64,000 bases of DNA, taken from positions 62,001-126,000 of the forward strand of contig DATMYA010000051.1 in NCBI GenBank assembly GCA_035561135.1. The letters run 5' to 3'. Source of the DNA: Clostridia bacterium. Lineage in GTDB: Bacteria; Acidobacteriota; Terriglobia; Terriglobales; Acidobacteriaceae. The notes under the pieces were generated by a model. The model did no database searches and was not told where the DNA came from. It saw nothing but the letters and a program-made list of their open reading frames with translations. A program made the position numbers and the translations under genes. This document shows, in pieces, positions 53,608 through 62,494 of the stretch. Each line of letters begins with the position of its first letter. Within the stretch, counting starts at the first letter, position 1.

Positions 53608-54853
53608 TTCGACCTCCAGCAGATAGTTGGGGTTTCGCTGCCGCGGCGGAGGCGAGATCCTCGAGCGCGCTCAGCAGCGTGTTGTTCGATTGCACGATCA
53701 GGTCGTCGCCGCCTGGCTTCGGAGGAAGGTTGAGCTTGGCGCGCCCCTCGTTCGGAGTCATCACGCCGGCGAACACAGCGGTGCGGATGTAGTTAATGCG
53801 ACTAATCGAATCGCCTTGCATGAGCGCATCGAGATTGAACTTGATGCTCACGCCTTGGTCACTCGCTAACAACGAATGCTTGACCGCGTCCTGGATGCGG
53901 ACGCACAGTGGCCCCTCGCCGTAGTCCACAAAGTTCCGGTTGAACTGCTCGGCACTGGCAAATGTTGGAACGTTTTGGGAGTCATTCAGGAAATACATTG
54001 GAACTCCATACATCGAACCGATCTCTGCTGATCCTGCCCGCATCTGCTCGAGGATCTGCGCGTCGGCCGGCGAGACGGAGAATGGCTTCGGTTCCATGCC
54101 GTCAAACATGAACAGAATTCGACCGGCGTTCTCCTCTCCCGTATAAAGCTTCTCGGCGCTTTCACGTAACCGGTCCTTTGCCTCAGGGCTGTACTTCACG
54201 TCTTTCGGAGCAACGAATGCGACTGAAGGCCGCGCTCCGTTCCTTAGAAACGCCGTCTGAAACTTCGAGGCTGACATCGTGCGCGCAATTACCTGGCTGG
54301 CCGATATCGGCGACATGCCGTTGATGCCATCGATCGAGAAGTTGCGGATGTGCAGAATGTCTTTGGGCGCGAACCGCGCTATCGTTCCATCCGGAATGGA
54401 GACGTCGTACAGAAGATTGCGGTTCTTGAAGTGCACGCGCGTGCGTTCGAATGGTAAGGGCCACAGCGCCGTGATTCTCTTCCCTATCCTCACGATCTCC
54501 GCGTAGGCGTTGCCGTGCAGGTTTAGGCTTAGGAGCATGGCTTCCCAGAAAGGAACCTTGCTCATGTATTCGTTCGGGCGCTCGAGTACTTCGCTAATGT
54601 AGTGATCGATCGGCCGACTCACGCCGCCGTCGCTTTTGACGACGTCGATCGGCAGCGTGCTCGTCACGCGGCCCAGCAGATTGCAGCAGGTCCACACGGC
54701 AGACAACTGCAGCGCTGAGAGTCCGGTGACGGCGCCGTCCGTAATTCCAAAGAACTGACGAAACGCCCCCGGCATCTGCTGACTAACCGGCCACACCGGA
54801 AATCCAACGGCCTTCTCGAACATCCAGCTAGCCATCTTCTGCAGTCGGTTCAT
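53591..54853 (-). CDS. Phage portal protein, HK97 family
   Basis: 420 residues. Motifs SAVWTCCNLLGRVTSTLPIDV, GNAYAEIVRIG, DILHIRNFSIDGINGMSPIS and the C-terminal NFVDYGEGPLCVRIQDAVKHSLL. Forms the dodecameric DNA channel at the capsid vertex. ATGA overlap with terL. Confidence 0.9.
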   Translation of the reverse strand: MNRLQKMASWMFEKAVGFPVWPVSQQMPGAFRQFFGITDGAVTGLSALQLSAVWTCCNLLGRVTSTLPIDVVKSDGGVSRPIDHYISEVLERPNEYMSKVPFWEAMLLSLNLHGNAYAEIVRIGKRITALWPLPFERTRVHFKNRNLLYDVSIPDGTIARFAPKDILHIRNFSIDGINGMSPISASQVIARTMSASKFQTAFLRNGARPSVAFVAPKDVKYSPEAKDRLRESAEKLYTGEENAGRILFMFDGMEPKPFSVSPADAQILEQMRAGSAEIGSMYGVPMYFLNDSQNVPTFASAEQFNRNFVDYGEGPLCVRIQDAVKHSLLASDQGVSIKFNLDALMQGDSISRINYIRTAVFAGVMTPNEGRAKLNLPPKPGGDDLIVQSNNTLLSALEDLASAAAAKPQLSAGGRNVPVN

Positions 54854-56700
54854 ACGATCATCAATCCTTCGCTTTCGTGCGTGGGTTGCGGTTGCAGCAC
54901 GATCGTGCGGCGCCGCGCCATGAACAGCGCGACCGGGCCGTCGATCTTGTTCTCCGGCTGTTCCTTCTCCGGCATAATGTCTTCGCGCTGGTTGGTGCGG
55001 CAGACGACGTTCGACATCATCCAGTCGAATACCGCGTCGCCGTCGTAGTGGAGGCAGCCGTCAAATACGTCGGCTTCAACTTCCTTCATTGCCGGCGAAA
55101 ATGTTTTGGAGTTCTGCGCAGTCTCGACGAACTCTATTGATTCGTCCCACTCCGGCTCTTCCTGGATGAGGGTGATGAGCGCGATTGCCTGAGTCATGTC
55201 GAGCGGAATTTCACGAATGACAAACCGCTTCCGGTCCTCGATCAGGTCCCTTTTGATATGCCCGAAAGACGTGATATTTCCGGGCGTAACGGTGAGTAAC
55301 CCTTGCTCGGCCCAGATTTTGTAGTTCTCGTTCGTGCTCTCTTGGACGGCCAGTTCGCTGACGTAGTGCTTCGCAAACATGTAGGTGTGCCGCTTCTCAT
55401 CGATGAGGCGCTGGAACAGATACACCTTGGAAGCAATGTCCTTGCGGCTCGCCAGGTCGAGGCCGATGATGCATTCTTCGCTTTCGAAATCCTCAATTCG
55501 GAGAGTGGGATCCGCGCACGCCTTCCACTTCTCCATGTTCATCCAGCCGGCGCTCGCACCGTCCCAGATGTTCAAGTACTTGCGCTTGTACGCGTTCTGT
55601 TTATGTGCCGATGCGACGGCCGAGTCGCGCTGGTTTAATAGAAACGACGGCTCGACCGAGATTCCGTAATTCGGACAGGCCATTCGGAGAGCGTCTTCGC
55701 TCTTCCAGTCCATTCCCTTGTTGATGGTGTAGATAATTCCGAATACACGTTCGTTTACGACTTTGCCTGCCAGGATTCGCTCGAGGTCGCGCTGAATCAG
55801 ATAACACGGACCGCTTGTGTTGCTACCGGCGCTAGAAATGATCACGCTCAACGGATTCTCGCGCGCCGCCATGCCTTGTTCCATCGTGTCGATCAGTTCG
55901 AAAGTGAGGTACTCATGGACCTCATCACCGATGAAACATGATGGTGAGTCGCCGTCCCCAGGCTTGGCGATGACAGCCTTTAATATCGAGCCGTCTTCTT
56001 CCTTCACCAGGTTGTGTGTGTTGACCTTGACGCCGAACGCACGGCAGAACTCCGGCGATCGCAATGCCATGGCGCGAGCGAATTTGAACCCCAGGCGCTT
56101 GGCCTGCTCTTCGCTCGTCGCTCCGAAGTACACCTCCGCCGCATATTCGCCGTCGGCAAATCCTTTCCCAAGGCCGATGCCGGCACTGAGGAAGGTCTTC
56201 CCCTGCTTGCGGGGAATGATCAAAATAACTTTGTGAAACCGGTAACGTGTCGGTTCTGCCTTCTCAACCCAACCGAAGGCGTTGACAACGAAGAAACATT
56301 GCCAGGGCTCGAGGACCAGGCGCTCTTTGCGCTTCGCCCATTTTCCTTTCACATGAGTGAAGGCCTCGAGCAGGCGGCACCAGTACTCAGCCGATTCGTC
56401 GCTTAGGACGAACTCAAATTTTTTTCCCTTCGAACGCCGAAGGTCGTTCTCGAATCGTTGGCAGGCCTGTATCGCCTGCTTACATGCCGGAATCCTGCCT
56501 TTGATCACATCTGACGCATACTGCTTTGCGATCGCAACGTAGTCGCGGCCTATTTTGTGCTCGCCCTCGTGCTCGGCCGGACGGCCGCATTCGGGAAACG
56601 GACAGAGTTCGTTAGTTGACTTCTGTTCGCTTGCCCCGCGCGGCGGCTGCGAGCTTTTGGAACTCGGATTCTGTTTCCTGCTTTTGCTTGGTCGGGGCAT
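54850..56700 (-). CDS. Terminase large subunit
   Basis: 616 residues: N-terminal basic and Cys-rich segment (LCPFPECGRPAEHEGEH, about 30-47), then the ATPase with Walker A IIPRKQGKT (about 161-169) and the C-terminal RNase H-like nuclease starting CIIGLDLASRKDIAS. Overlaps the small subunit gene by 89 nt; no alternative start after that stop was found. Packages DNA through the portal. Confidence 0.9.
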   Translation of the reverse strand: MPRPSKSRKQNPSSKSSQPPRGASEQKSTNELCPFPECGRPAEHEGEHKIGRDYVAIAKQYASDVIKGRIPACKQAIQACQRFENDLRRSKGKKFEFVLSDESAEYWCRLLEAFTHVKGKWAKRKERLVLEPWQCFFVVNAFGWVEKAEPTRYRFHKVILIIPRKQGKTFLSAGIGLGKGFADGEYAAEVYFGATSEEQAKRLGFKFARAMALRSPEFCRAFGVKVNTHNLVKEEDGSILKAVIAKPGDGDSPSCFIGDEVHEYLTFELIDTMEQGMAARENPLSVIISSAGSNTSGPCYLIQRDLERILAGKVVNERVFGIIYTINKGMDWKSEDALRMACPNYGISVEPSFLLNQRDSAVASAHKQNAYKRKYLNIWDGASAGWMNMEKWKACADPTLRIEDFESEECIIGLDLASRKDIASKVYLFQRLIDEKRHTYMFAKHYVSELAVQESTNENYKIWAEQGLLTVTPGNITSFGHIKRDLIEDRKRFVIREIPLDMTQAIALITLIQEEPEWDESIEFVETAQNSKTFSPAMKEVEADVFDGCLHYDGDAVFDWMMSNVVCRTNQREDIMPEKEQPENKIDGPVALFMARRRTIVLQPQPTHESEGLMIV

Positions 56701-57040
56701 TGATTTTGCTTCGATCCGCGGGCGTCATCCCCATCTTCCCAAGACAGGAAATGATCAGGTTGTACTCGGCAGCCTTCAGAAGTTCACCGGCGCGATGACG
56801 GGCCATCAGGCCGCAAGTGATCTCCAGGTACATCCGGTCACAGACGGTGAGCACTCCTTCCGCTGCCTGGCCTGAGAGTTCGTTCCATATCTCGACTTGC
56901 AACTCTTTCAGGTTCTCCGGCGGATCTCCGAGCGGTCCCGACGGCACGGGCTCGTTCTCGCGCTCTCGCGCTCGCTGCGGATCGTGCTTGAAAGCGCCCG
57001 ATCTCTCGAGTTGTGCCGTTGGTTTTCTCGGTCGCGCCAT
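56612..57040 (-). CDS. Terminase small subunit, P27 family
   Basis: 142 residues from MARPRKPTAQLERSGAF (57040). The acidic/Pro linker GPLGDPPENLKELQVEIWNEL is the P27 family hallmark. Binds the packaging site. A longer reading to 57115 is not supported. Confidence 0.85.
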   Translation of the reverse strand: MARPRKPTAQLERSGAFKHDPQRARERENEPVPSGPLGDPPENLKELQVEIWNELSGQAAEGVLTVCDRMYLEITCGLMARHRAGELLKAAEYNLIISCLGKMGMTPADRSKINAPTKQKQETESEFQKLAAAARGKRTEVN

Positions 57041-57255
57041 AGCATTCGGCCTCGTCCCGCCCCGGGCAGCGTCATCGCGCTTCTTTCGTTGCAACGAATT
57101 AGCGGCCCGGGACAAGCTTTAAAAAAACACGAATTTTGCGGAAGCGTGAAAAGCACTGGCGGGACGGTCTCCGCAAGGCGCGCGTAGAGATCCGACCCAC
57201 CCCCGGTCTATGAAAATCGGGAGATTTATACAAATCTGGACTGTTTGGATCGGTT

Positions 57256-57579
57256 CTACGCCAGTCCGCCGCGTCCGCCGAGCGAGTTGTGACACGGATC
57301 GCAGAGCGGCTGCAGGTTCTGCTCGTCGTACTTGGCCCCGCCGTCTACCAGGCGGACGATGTGATGTGGTTCAGTGGCCGCCCTGGAGCATCCCTTCGTG
57401 GCCTCACACTTCGGATGCCTCCGCAGGTACCCAATCTTGAAGTTGCGCCACTGTCGATCGTAGCCACGCCGCGCGGCCGACAGTCTGGGCGGACCGCCGC
57501 GATGCTTACTGCAACGCCCATCCGTCGTGAGAGCCCTGCATCCTGGATGAGTGCACGGACGCCTTGGAGCTATGGGCAC
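57256..57579 (-). CDS. HNH endonuclease, packaging-type
   Basis: 107 residues from GTG 57579. Zinc Cys pairs (CTHPGC and the later CDPCH) surround the HNH motif EPHHIVRLVDGGAKYDEQNL. Adjacent to terS, as in HK97-like phages where an HNH protein assists DNA cleavage by the terminase. Confidence 0.85.
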   Translation of the reverse strand: MPIAPRRPCTHPGCRALTTDGRCSKHRGGPPRLSAARRGYDRQWRNFKIGYLRRHPKCEATKGCSRAATEPHHIVRLVDGGAKYDEQNLQPLCDPCHNSLGGRGGLA

Positions 57580-57583
57580 AACT

Positions 57584-58201
57584 TCACCACTTAGGTTCAG
57601 TACGCAAGGCCTCGAGGTTGTCTTTGGTCACGACTTCCTCTCTGGCTTTGCTCAGCGACGACACGGCCTGCTCGATACTGGCAACGACGCCTACGAACTT
57701 TGGATTGGATCCGAGCGAGACCAGTAGGCCGGACAGAATGGCAAGCGCCATATCCAACAGCGTCAGGAACCCAACACCTGCGTTCAGCACAATCGGATCA
57801 TCGGGACCTGGTCGAACGCCCGCGGTAAGGGTCTTGATTTGCTTCACCACGTCGTTCAGTAGCTGCAGTGACTCACGCAATTGTGTCTCGGCGTTAGGAT
57901 GCGGTACGCATGGCTTCGTACCAGTCGCGAACTCTGGTGATGCACAGTAGACTTCGATCGCGTCGATAACGAGGTTTTGTGATGCGATCGCTTTATTAAT
58001 GGCTATGCACACCGGTTTCGTCGGCGCCGCCTGGCATTCCTCGAGGTGCTGCTTCTGTTCGCTTTCGATGAAGCCCTTCGCCGCGGCGACGCCATCGCGC
58101 GCGATGACCTCGATCGGCTTCGTTTGGTCAGGACAACCGGTGAATGCGCACGCCACCAACAGGATCGTGAGCACCGCAAGTACTGAGAACACCTTCTTCA
58201 T
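57584..58201 (-). CDS. Hypothetical lipoprotein
   Basis: 205 residues with a lipoprotein-type signal (MKKVFSVLAVLTILLVACAF, then TGC). Downstream a mostly helical domain (LRESLQLLNDVVKQIKTLTAG) without recognised family. Position next to lysis-type genes raises an outer-spanin-like or envelope role, but this is speculative. Confidence 0.6.
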   Translation of the reverse strand: MKKVFSVLAVLTILLVACAFTGCPDQTKPIEVIARDGVAAAKGFIESEQKQHLEECQAAPTKPVCIAINKAIASQNLVIDAIEVYCASPEFATGTKPCVPHPNAETQLRESLQLLNDVVKQIKTLTAGVRPGPDDPIVLNAGVGFLTLLDMALAILSGLLVSLGSNPKFVGVVASIEQAVSSLSKAREEVVTKDNLEALRTEPKW

Positions 58202-58231
58202 TGCATCCTCCTTGATGCTTGGTGATTCGAG

Positions 58232-58447
58232 TTATTGGGCCGATTGCAACAGACGTTGAGCCCTTCGCTGGTCTAGGATCTTCGTCACAATTACCCAGAG
58301 TGCAGTGAGAACATCGATTAGCCCCGCGACGAGATCTTCCTGCGTTTCGTCTGGGACGATGACTCCGTGTTGCGCAAGCACACGCAACAGCAGTCCGACC
58401 GCGACGCCGACCACGCGCTTTGAGAGAATCAGATCCTTGAGGTTCAT
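58232..58447 (-). CDS. Small membrane-associated phage protein
   Basis: 71 residues with a hydrophobic stretch (VVGVAVGLLLRVLAQHG) and a second amphipathic helix (VAGLIDVLTALWVIVTKIL). A holin-like or membrane role is possible but not shown. Confidence 0.5.
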   Translation of the reverse strand: MNLKDLILSKRVVGVAVGLLLRVLAQHGVIVPDETQEDLVAGLIDVLTALWVIVTKILDQRRAQRLLQSAQ

Positions 58448-58473
58448 TCGACCACCTCGTTAGAAGTGCAGCA

Positions 58474-58710
58474 TCATTCAATGATTCCGCGCCGCAGCGC
58501 CATCGCGACGGCGTGTGCGATTCCGCCAGCGCCTAGCTTTTGCGCCGCCATACTGCCTAGCGCCTTCACGTACCCGAGAGTGATAAACAGCTCTTCTGCG
58601 ATGTCGGAGTAGTGCTTGCCGTATGCCACGAGCTGGAGGACAGTGAGCTCCCGGTCACTTAGTGGCGCCACACGCCGGGCGCGCATATCAGCAGGCGATT
58701 GTGTGCGCAA
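58474..58710 (-). CDS. LuxR-type HTH protein
   Basis: 78 residues from a TTG at 58710, preceded by AAGGACGG. HTH core: LSDRELTVLQLVAYGKHYSD, then EELFITLGYVKALGSMAAQKLGAGGIAHAV, the GerE/LuxR DNA-binding domain without a sensor. It lies within the lysis-type group, downstream of the endolysin. Possibly a phage transcription regulator. Confidence 0.72.
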   Translation of the reverse strand: MRTQSPADMRARRVAPLSDRELTVLQLVAYGKHYSDIAEELFITLGYVKALGSMAAQKLGAGGIAHAVAMALRRGIIE

Positions 58711-58728
58711 GCGATCCGTCCTTGAGGT

Positions 58729-59253
58729 TCATCCAATCACTTCGGTTATGTAGTAGTGCCTCACTTCGGCGATGTACTCATGCGGCACGATCCGGTCGCG
58801 GAAGTTACCGGTGTTCCAGGCATCGCAGATCTCTTCGATCGTGTCCGCCTTCTGCCGGCCGATGACCCACATGCGAAGCCGATCCACCGAGGCCTTCATC
58901 GCTTTCTCCGGCTCGGACGCCAATTCGTCCAGCGTGACATCGAGCGCGTTGCACGCCATGATTTGCAGCGGTCCGTAAGAGCACGCGTAGGCGGATCCAC
59001 AACGTTTCAGTGCCTTAGTATCCGCATACTTCCCGCCGATGTCATAAGCAGGCTCATGCCTCGGCTTCAGGTTCTTTCCGAAGCTCGATTCCCTGCCGGC
59101 CATCGCCCATAGCAACAGCGGAGCGTCGATGGGTTTCCCGAATCCATCGTCGGACTTTATGAGTGCAGTCTGCAGCTCGGCACCGTGCACCAGGCAAAAG
59201 CGCGCGAGATCGTGCTTCGGCATCGACAGCACCACTGCTGCGACTGCGCTCAT
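58729..59253 (-). CDS. Lytic transglycosylase-type endolysin
   Basis: 174 residues, SLT/lysozyme-like: catalytic Glu E55 in WAMAGRESSFGKN, structural SYGPLQIMACNALD and a later CDAWNTGNF loop. It would cleave cell-wall glycan at lysis. ATGA overlap with the preceding membrane/coiled-coil gene. Confidence 0.78.
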   Translation of the reverse strand: MSAVAAVVLSMPKHDLARFCLVHGAELQTALIKSDDGFGKPIDAPLLLWAMAGRESSFGKNLKPRHEPAYDIGGKYADTKALKRCGSAYACSYGPLQIMACNALDVTLDELASEPEKAMKASVDRLRMWVIGRQKADTIEEICDAWNTGNFRDRIVPHEYIAEVRHYYITEVIG

Positions 59254-59456
59254 CGCCCGGCTCTCGCAGGCATGGCGATCGAGAGCTTCCCTTCGACGTT
59301 AGAGATCCGACCCTCGTGATTCATCACGTCGCCCTCCACATTTTCCAAGCGCCGGTCAGTCTCGGTCTGCGCGCGCTTCGAGATTCCGACGTGTATCGCT
59401 GCACTGATGATCTGGACCGCGACTGTCACTGCGACCATCGTCTGTCCGTCTGTCAT
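59250..59456 (-). CDS. Small membrane protein with coiled coil (holin candidate)
   Basis: 68 residues from MTDGQTMV (59456). One transmembrane helix (MVAVTVAVQIISAAIHVGI) followed by a short heptad-like segment (RRLENVEGDVMNHEGRISNV). Overlaps the endolysin by ATGA, the usual place of a holin or spanin-like protein. An in-frame start at 59549 would be longer but is basic and less likely. Confidence 0.58.
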   Translation of the reverse strand: MTDGQTMVAVTVAVQIISAAIHVGISKRAQTETDRRLENVEGDVMNHEGRISNVEGKLSIAMPARAGR

Positions 59457-59581
59457 GTTCGTTCCTCGGCGCGAACGGTCGCGCGTGCCGCCTGCGCAGC
59501 GATGCAGCGCGCACGACCGTGCACTCGCGGGCCGTTTAGCCCGCGACACTTTCGATATGGGAATTTGTTTTGGTTTGTCGA

Positions 59582-59824
59582 TTAAGACTGATGGTCGACG
59601 TTCAACACACTACGACAGCTCCGGCAGATGATTGCGCCGGCGTAGAACTTAGGATCTTCCGCTTTCCACGCCCACTCGAGCTGATCACCCGAACAGACTG
59701 GACATTCGAGCGGCGGCAATAGCCTTTCGGTCGACGATCTTTCTCGAAGGCCGACGCAGGTCCGCGGTTTTGCGCGCTCTGCATTTGTGACTTCCTGGCC
59801 GACAGTGAGCGCAGTATCTTTCAT
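59582..59824 (-). CDS. Putative zinc-ribbon protein
   Basis: 80 residues; CPVC and CRSC pairs surround WAWKAEDPKFYAGAI. Overlaps the next frame by 140 nt, so one of the two starts must be wrong or one is not expressed. Confidence 0.45.
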   Translation of the reverse strand: MKDTALTVGQEVTNAERAKPRTCVGLRERSSTERLLPPLECPVCSGDQLEWAWKAEDPKFYAGAIICRSCRSVLNVDHQS

Positions 59825-59975
59825 CGGTACCTATCGCCCGCACAAATATGCGCGGGCACCATTCGCAAAGCTTGAGCTCGAGCCGGCTTTCGTCGACCGC
59901 CGGCGACTTGCTTCCAGGGATCCACTTACCGCTGAGCACGGCATCCGCAACATCACGCGCAGAGTTACTTCGCAT
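59685..59975 (-). CDS. Putative zinc-ribbon protein (overlapping frame)
   Basis: 96 residues; CEWC and CAHC pairs (residues 37-58) with a basic C-terminus (CRARKTADLRRPSRKIVDRK). Its C-terminus overlaps the preceding gene's N-terminal part. Composition looks protein-like; function unknown. Confidence 0.5.
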   Translation of the reverse strand: MRSNSARDVADAVLSGKWIPGSKSPAVDESRLELKLCEWCPRIFVRAIGTDERYCAHCRPGSHKCRARKTADLRRPSRKIVDRKAIAAARMSSLFG

Positions 59976-60014
59976 CCTCGACCGCCGCGGTGCCCAATGC
60001 CGTAACCATGTTCG

Positions 60015-60401
60015 TCATCTCGGTTTGCATGCTGCAGCCCTTGCTGCAGCGGCCGTCTCGCTCGGGATCCACACACGGCCGGCGACGATCGTCACCGCAA
60101 AGGTGTCATGGATCTCAGGCCAGCTCTCCACTTTGTCTCGCGAAAAGCACCTGCGATTTTCTTCGTGCGCCTCGGCGTTGTTGACCATGTCGCGTTTCGT
60201 CAGCGTCGCCACTACTCGGCAACTCTTTCGACGAATTTTCATCATGATCACCAGGCGCTTGCCCTTCGCCAGTTCGCGCGATGTCGTCAGGCGCGTTGCC
60301 TGGCCGCTCTCAACCAGTGCATAAGCTTCGCGTTCACTGATGGATTTGAGTCGGTCGCCGTTTGCGGAAACTACTACCGCACGATGAACGTGTCTTGCCA
60401 T
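60015..60401 (-). CDS. Hypothetical phage protein
   Basis: 128 residues with AGGACG just upstream of ATG 60401. An N-terminal RAVVVSANGDRLKSISEREA stretch and a basic middle. No known motif; it is the first gene after the candidate promoter at 60.55 kb. Confidence 0.55.
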   Translation of the reverse strand: MARHVHRAVVVSANGDRLKSISEREAYALVESGQATRLTTSRELAKGKRLVIMMKIRRKSCRVVATLTKRDMVNNAEAHEENRRCFSRDKVESWPEIHDTFAVTIVAGRVWIPSETAAAARAAACKPR

Positions 60402-60551
60402 ATCGTCCTGTAGTGGGGGCCGAACGCAAATGCGGGGGAGTGTACAAACACTTGTGACGTTGAGTACTGCGGCCGGATTCGCTCAGCGGAGGCTTGTTAA
60501 GGCCAGCGTTCGGGAAGGACCCGAAGAAGAGATGTAAGTAGCAGGTGCCAA

Positions 60552-60581
60552 ATCGTACCTACAACTCTGCGTGCGATGCAA
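60552..60581 (-). promoter_or_regulatory. Candidate sigma70 promoter of the leftward operon
   Basis: -35 TTGCAT (60576-60581), 18-nt spacer, -10 TACGAT (60552-60557) on the - strand. An imperfect inverted repeat (TTCTCTTTG ... CAAAGAA, about 60587-60606) lies immediately upstream and may be an operator. It would drive genes from 60401 leftwards. Confidence 0.45.
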
Positions 60582-60643
60582 CAGGATTCTCTTTGCGAAC
60601 AAAGAAATCGGATCGGTATAACGATGTTCTGCCAGCCTGTCAC

Positions 60644-60970
60644 CTAAAGAGTAACGGGGTTTTCCTGTAATGAATTTGTCTCTTCAGGTTCTGCCGGCGC
60701 CGGTTTGAACGGAAGAGATTTGCGATCGCGAGTGCCGACTGAGCCTGGTGTGAACTCTCCGTGGATCCACCGCACGAAGTTATCGGCGTGGCCAATGTAC
60801 ATGGCCTTGGAGTGCGTGCTGAGGTCGCTCTTGTCCACGTCATCGGCGTAGCCGTTCAGCAGCTCGCGGATCTGCTTCAGGAAGTCAGGACTGGTGGTCC
60901 GTCTCGATCGCCGGCGTGGTGTGCGTGCAATCACATCTTTCAGCCTGGTCTTTTTCGTTCGGAGCGCCAT
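60644..60970 (-). CDS. Hypothetical protein with integrase core-binding (SAM)-like region
   Basis: 108 residues; AAGGA upstream of ATG 60970. LSTHSKAMYIGHADNFVRWI looks like the helical core-binding domain of tyrosine recombinases, but no catalytic domain follows. It could be a DNA-binding directionality-type protein. Inference. Confidence 0.5.
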   Translation of the reverse strand: MALRTKKTRLKDVIARTPRRRSRRTTSPDFLKQIRELLNGYADDVDKSDLSTHSKAMYIGHADNFVRWIHGEFTPGSVGTRDRKSLPFKPAPAEPEETNSLQENPVTL

Positions 60971-60979
60971 TGCAGTTCC

Positions 60980-61162
60980 TTACACTTTCCTGCCACTGCT
61001 CGCACTATTCAGGCAGCTATCGGCGATGCCGACGATGTAATCGATTTGACGTTCCATGCTGAATCGCGCTTGGGGGCTCTTCTCATCTGCCTTCATGAGC
61101 TGGATGCGAATCGCCTTAAGTTCGTGGGCGATCGCCAGCAGTGCCTCTAGGTGTCTGTCCAT
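60980..61162 (-). CDS. Short hypothetical protein
   Basis: 60 residues, helical (LLAIAHELKAIRIQLMKAD), ending 9 nt before the next gene. Operonic with it; no recognised family. Confidence 0.5.
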   Translation of the reverse strand: MDRHLEALLAIAHELKAIRIQLMKADEKSPQARFSMERQIDYIVGIADSCLNSASSGRKV

Positions 61163-61287
61163 TTCAGTCCATCCTTTTCAGCGCACAAATCTACAGCATG
61201 GACCGAGAGCGTGAACACTTGAATTCTTAAACACAAATAACAGAAACCTGCTAACAAACCCAATCAAAGCAAATATGATGTAGTCCG

Positions 61288-61749
61288 ATGGCCAAAAAAG
61301 ACTACATCTGGCACGTCACCCTCACGACTGGACACGGTCGCCGATCTCCTAGAAGTGAGGTCAGCGACCAGGTCGTCGCAGAGCTTGAGAACGTAATCGA
61401 TTGGGCATTGCACGCGCGCGAATCCGTAATTCCGGGGCGACCAGGTTACACGATCAACATCACCGACGAGGGCCGGTGCATGATCGCGACAATCTACACT
61501 CCTGACGGAATGCCACTCGTCACGATTGGTGTTGCCGCGCACTCACTGCGTGGCGCCGCGGTATGGCGGATGCTGCACGAAACGGGGAGTATGGAATACG
61601 CTACATCTCCGAACGAAGTGCCTGGCGAGCCGTGGTGCGCTGTGCGGCTGGACGTCGGGCTGCCCTTCTATCCAGAGGCTGCAGCGTGGCTCGGTGATTT
61701 CGAGCGATGCTTGGCGTGGGCGTGGATGAGTAGATATGAAGAAACCTAG
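61288..61749 (+). CDS. Hypothetical phage protein
   Basis: 153 residues. Start WHVTLTTGHGRRSPRSEV, later GRCMIATIYTPDGMPLVTIGVAAHSLRGAAVWRMLHE. A compact conserved-looking alpha/beta protein of unknown role. TATGAT about 10 nt before ATG suggests a short leader. Overlaps the next + gene by 14 nt. Confidence 0.6.
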   Translation: MAKKDYIWHVTLTTGHGRRSPRSEVSDQVVAELENVIDWALHARESVIPGRPGYTINITDEGRCMIATIYTPDGMPLVTIGVAAHSLRGAAVWRMLHETGSMEYATSPNEVPGEPWCAVRLDVGLPFYPEAAAWLGDFERCLAWAWMSRYEET

Positions 61750-61927
61750 CTCATTATCGGAGATTCGAGCTGCAGCCGGACGAAAAGGCGGCAGCGTTTC
61801 GTCCGCCGCGAAGACTATAGCTGCTCGCCTCAACGGCGCGATCGGCGGCTCCGCCACATCCGACGCCAAGGCCGAGGCTGCTCGGATCAACGGACGCGAG
61901 GGCGGACGTCCTCGAAGAACACAGTAG
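61736..61927 (+). CDS. Small repetitive KGG-like protein ending GGRPR
   Basis: 63 residues built from three imperfect copies of an AA-x-x-NG-x-x-GG unit: AAAGRKGG, AARLNGAIGG, AARINGREGGRPR. The tail matches the tail of the gene at 34142, at the other side of the prophage. Coupled to the preceding gene by overlap. Confidence 0.6.
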   Translation: MKKPSSLSEIRAAAGRKGGSVSSAAKTIAARLNGAIGGSATSDAKAEAARINGREGGRPRRTQ

Positions 61928-62494
61928 GGAACCTCTGCGCGATCCTGGGGATCATCCAGGACGAACTTCGACCGACGCCCGATCGGACTCAGTCTCTGCC
62001 CTACAGCTTGTCGTTTGGAGTGTTGATTCGCCTACGCTCGCGTGATTTTGGTTTTGCCTTTGCCGTTGTCTTTGCCATCTCGATATCTTTTCCATGTTCG
62101 TGTTCTGCTGTGCACTTTGGTTCAAGACTTGCTTTTCCCTTCTTGGAGAGAGCGGGGTTGGTTTGGAGGGGGCGCAGCCCCCTATCCAACACAAATGATC
62201 GAGGCCTTTGATTCGATCGCGTTCTTTGCGATCGCACCTCAATGCCTTTCAAGAAGAAGGCCGAAGGCCCGACGCGCGCGTGCGCGCCTCCTCAACAATC
62301 CACAGCGTCCACAAAGTAAATCTACGGCGGCGACGTGTATGTATGGGGAACCGCAATGCGAGGCCGGAATCGGGTCCCAAATACTAATTGCTGCTTCCAG
62401 GTATCCACCTTGTTGCTTTCAATCATGGGGGAAAAGTTCTTGGTGCTGCTTCCAATCATGACGAGAGCAACGTTTTTGCACCTGTGAATCGCCT
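61928..62494. other. Mostly non-coding interval before the direct repeats
   Basis: No convincing gene. It contains a GGGGGC-GCA-GCCCCC hairpin near 62167-62183. Two 13-of-14 copies of TGCTTYCAATCATG (62414-62427, 62447-62460) and a partial third copy near 62391 also occur. Short basic reading frames on the - strand (62001-62252) lack good starts. Confidence 0.5.
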
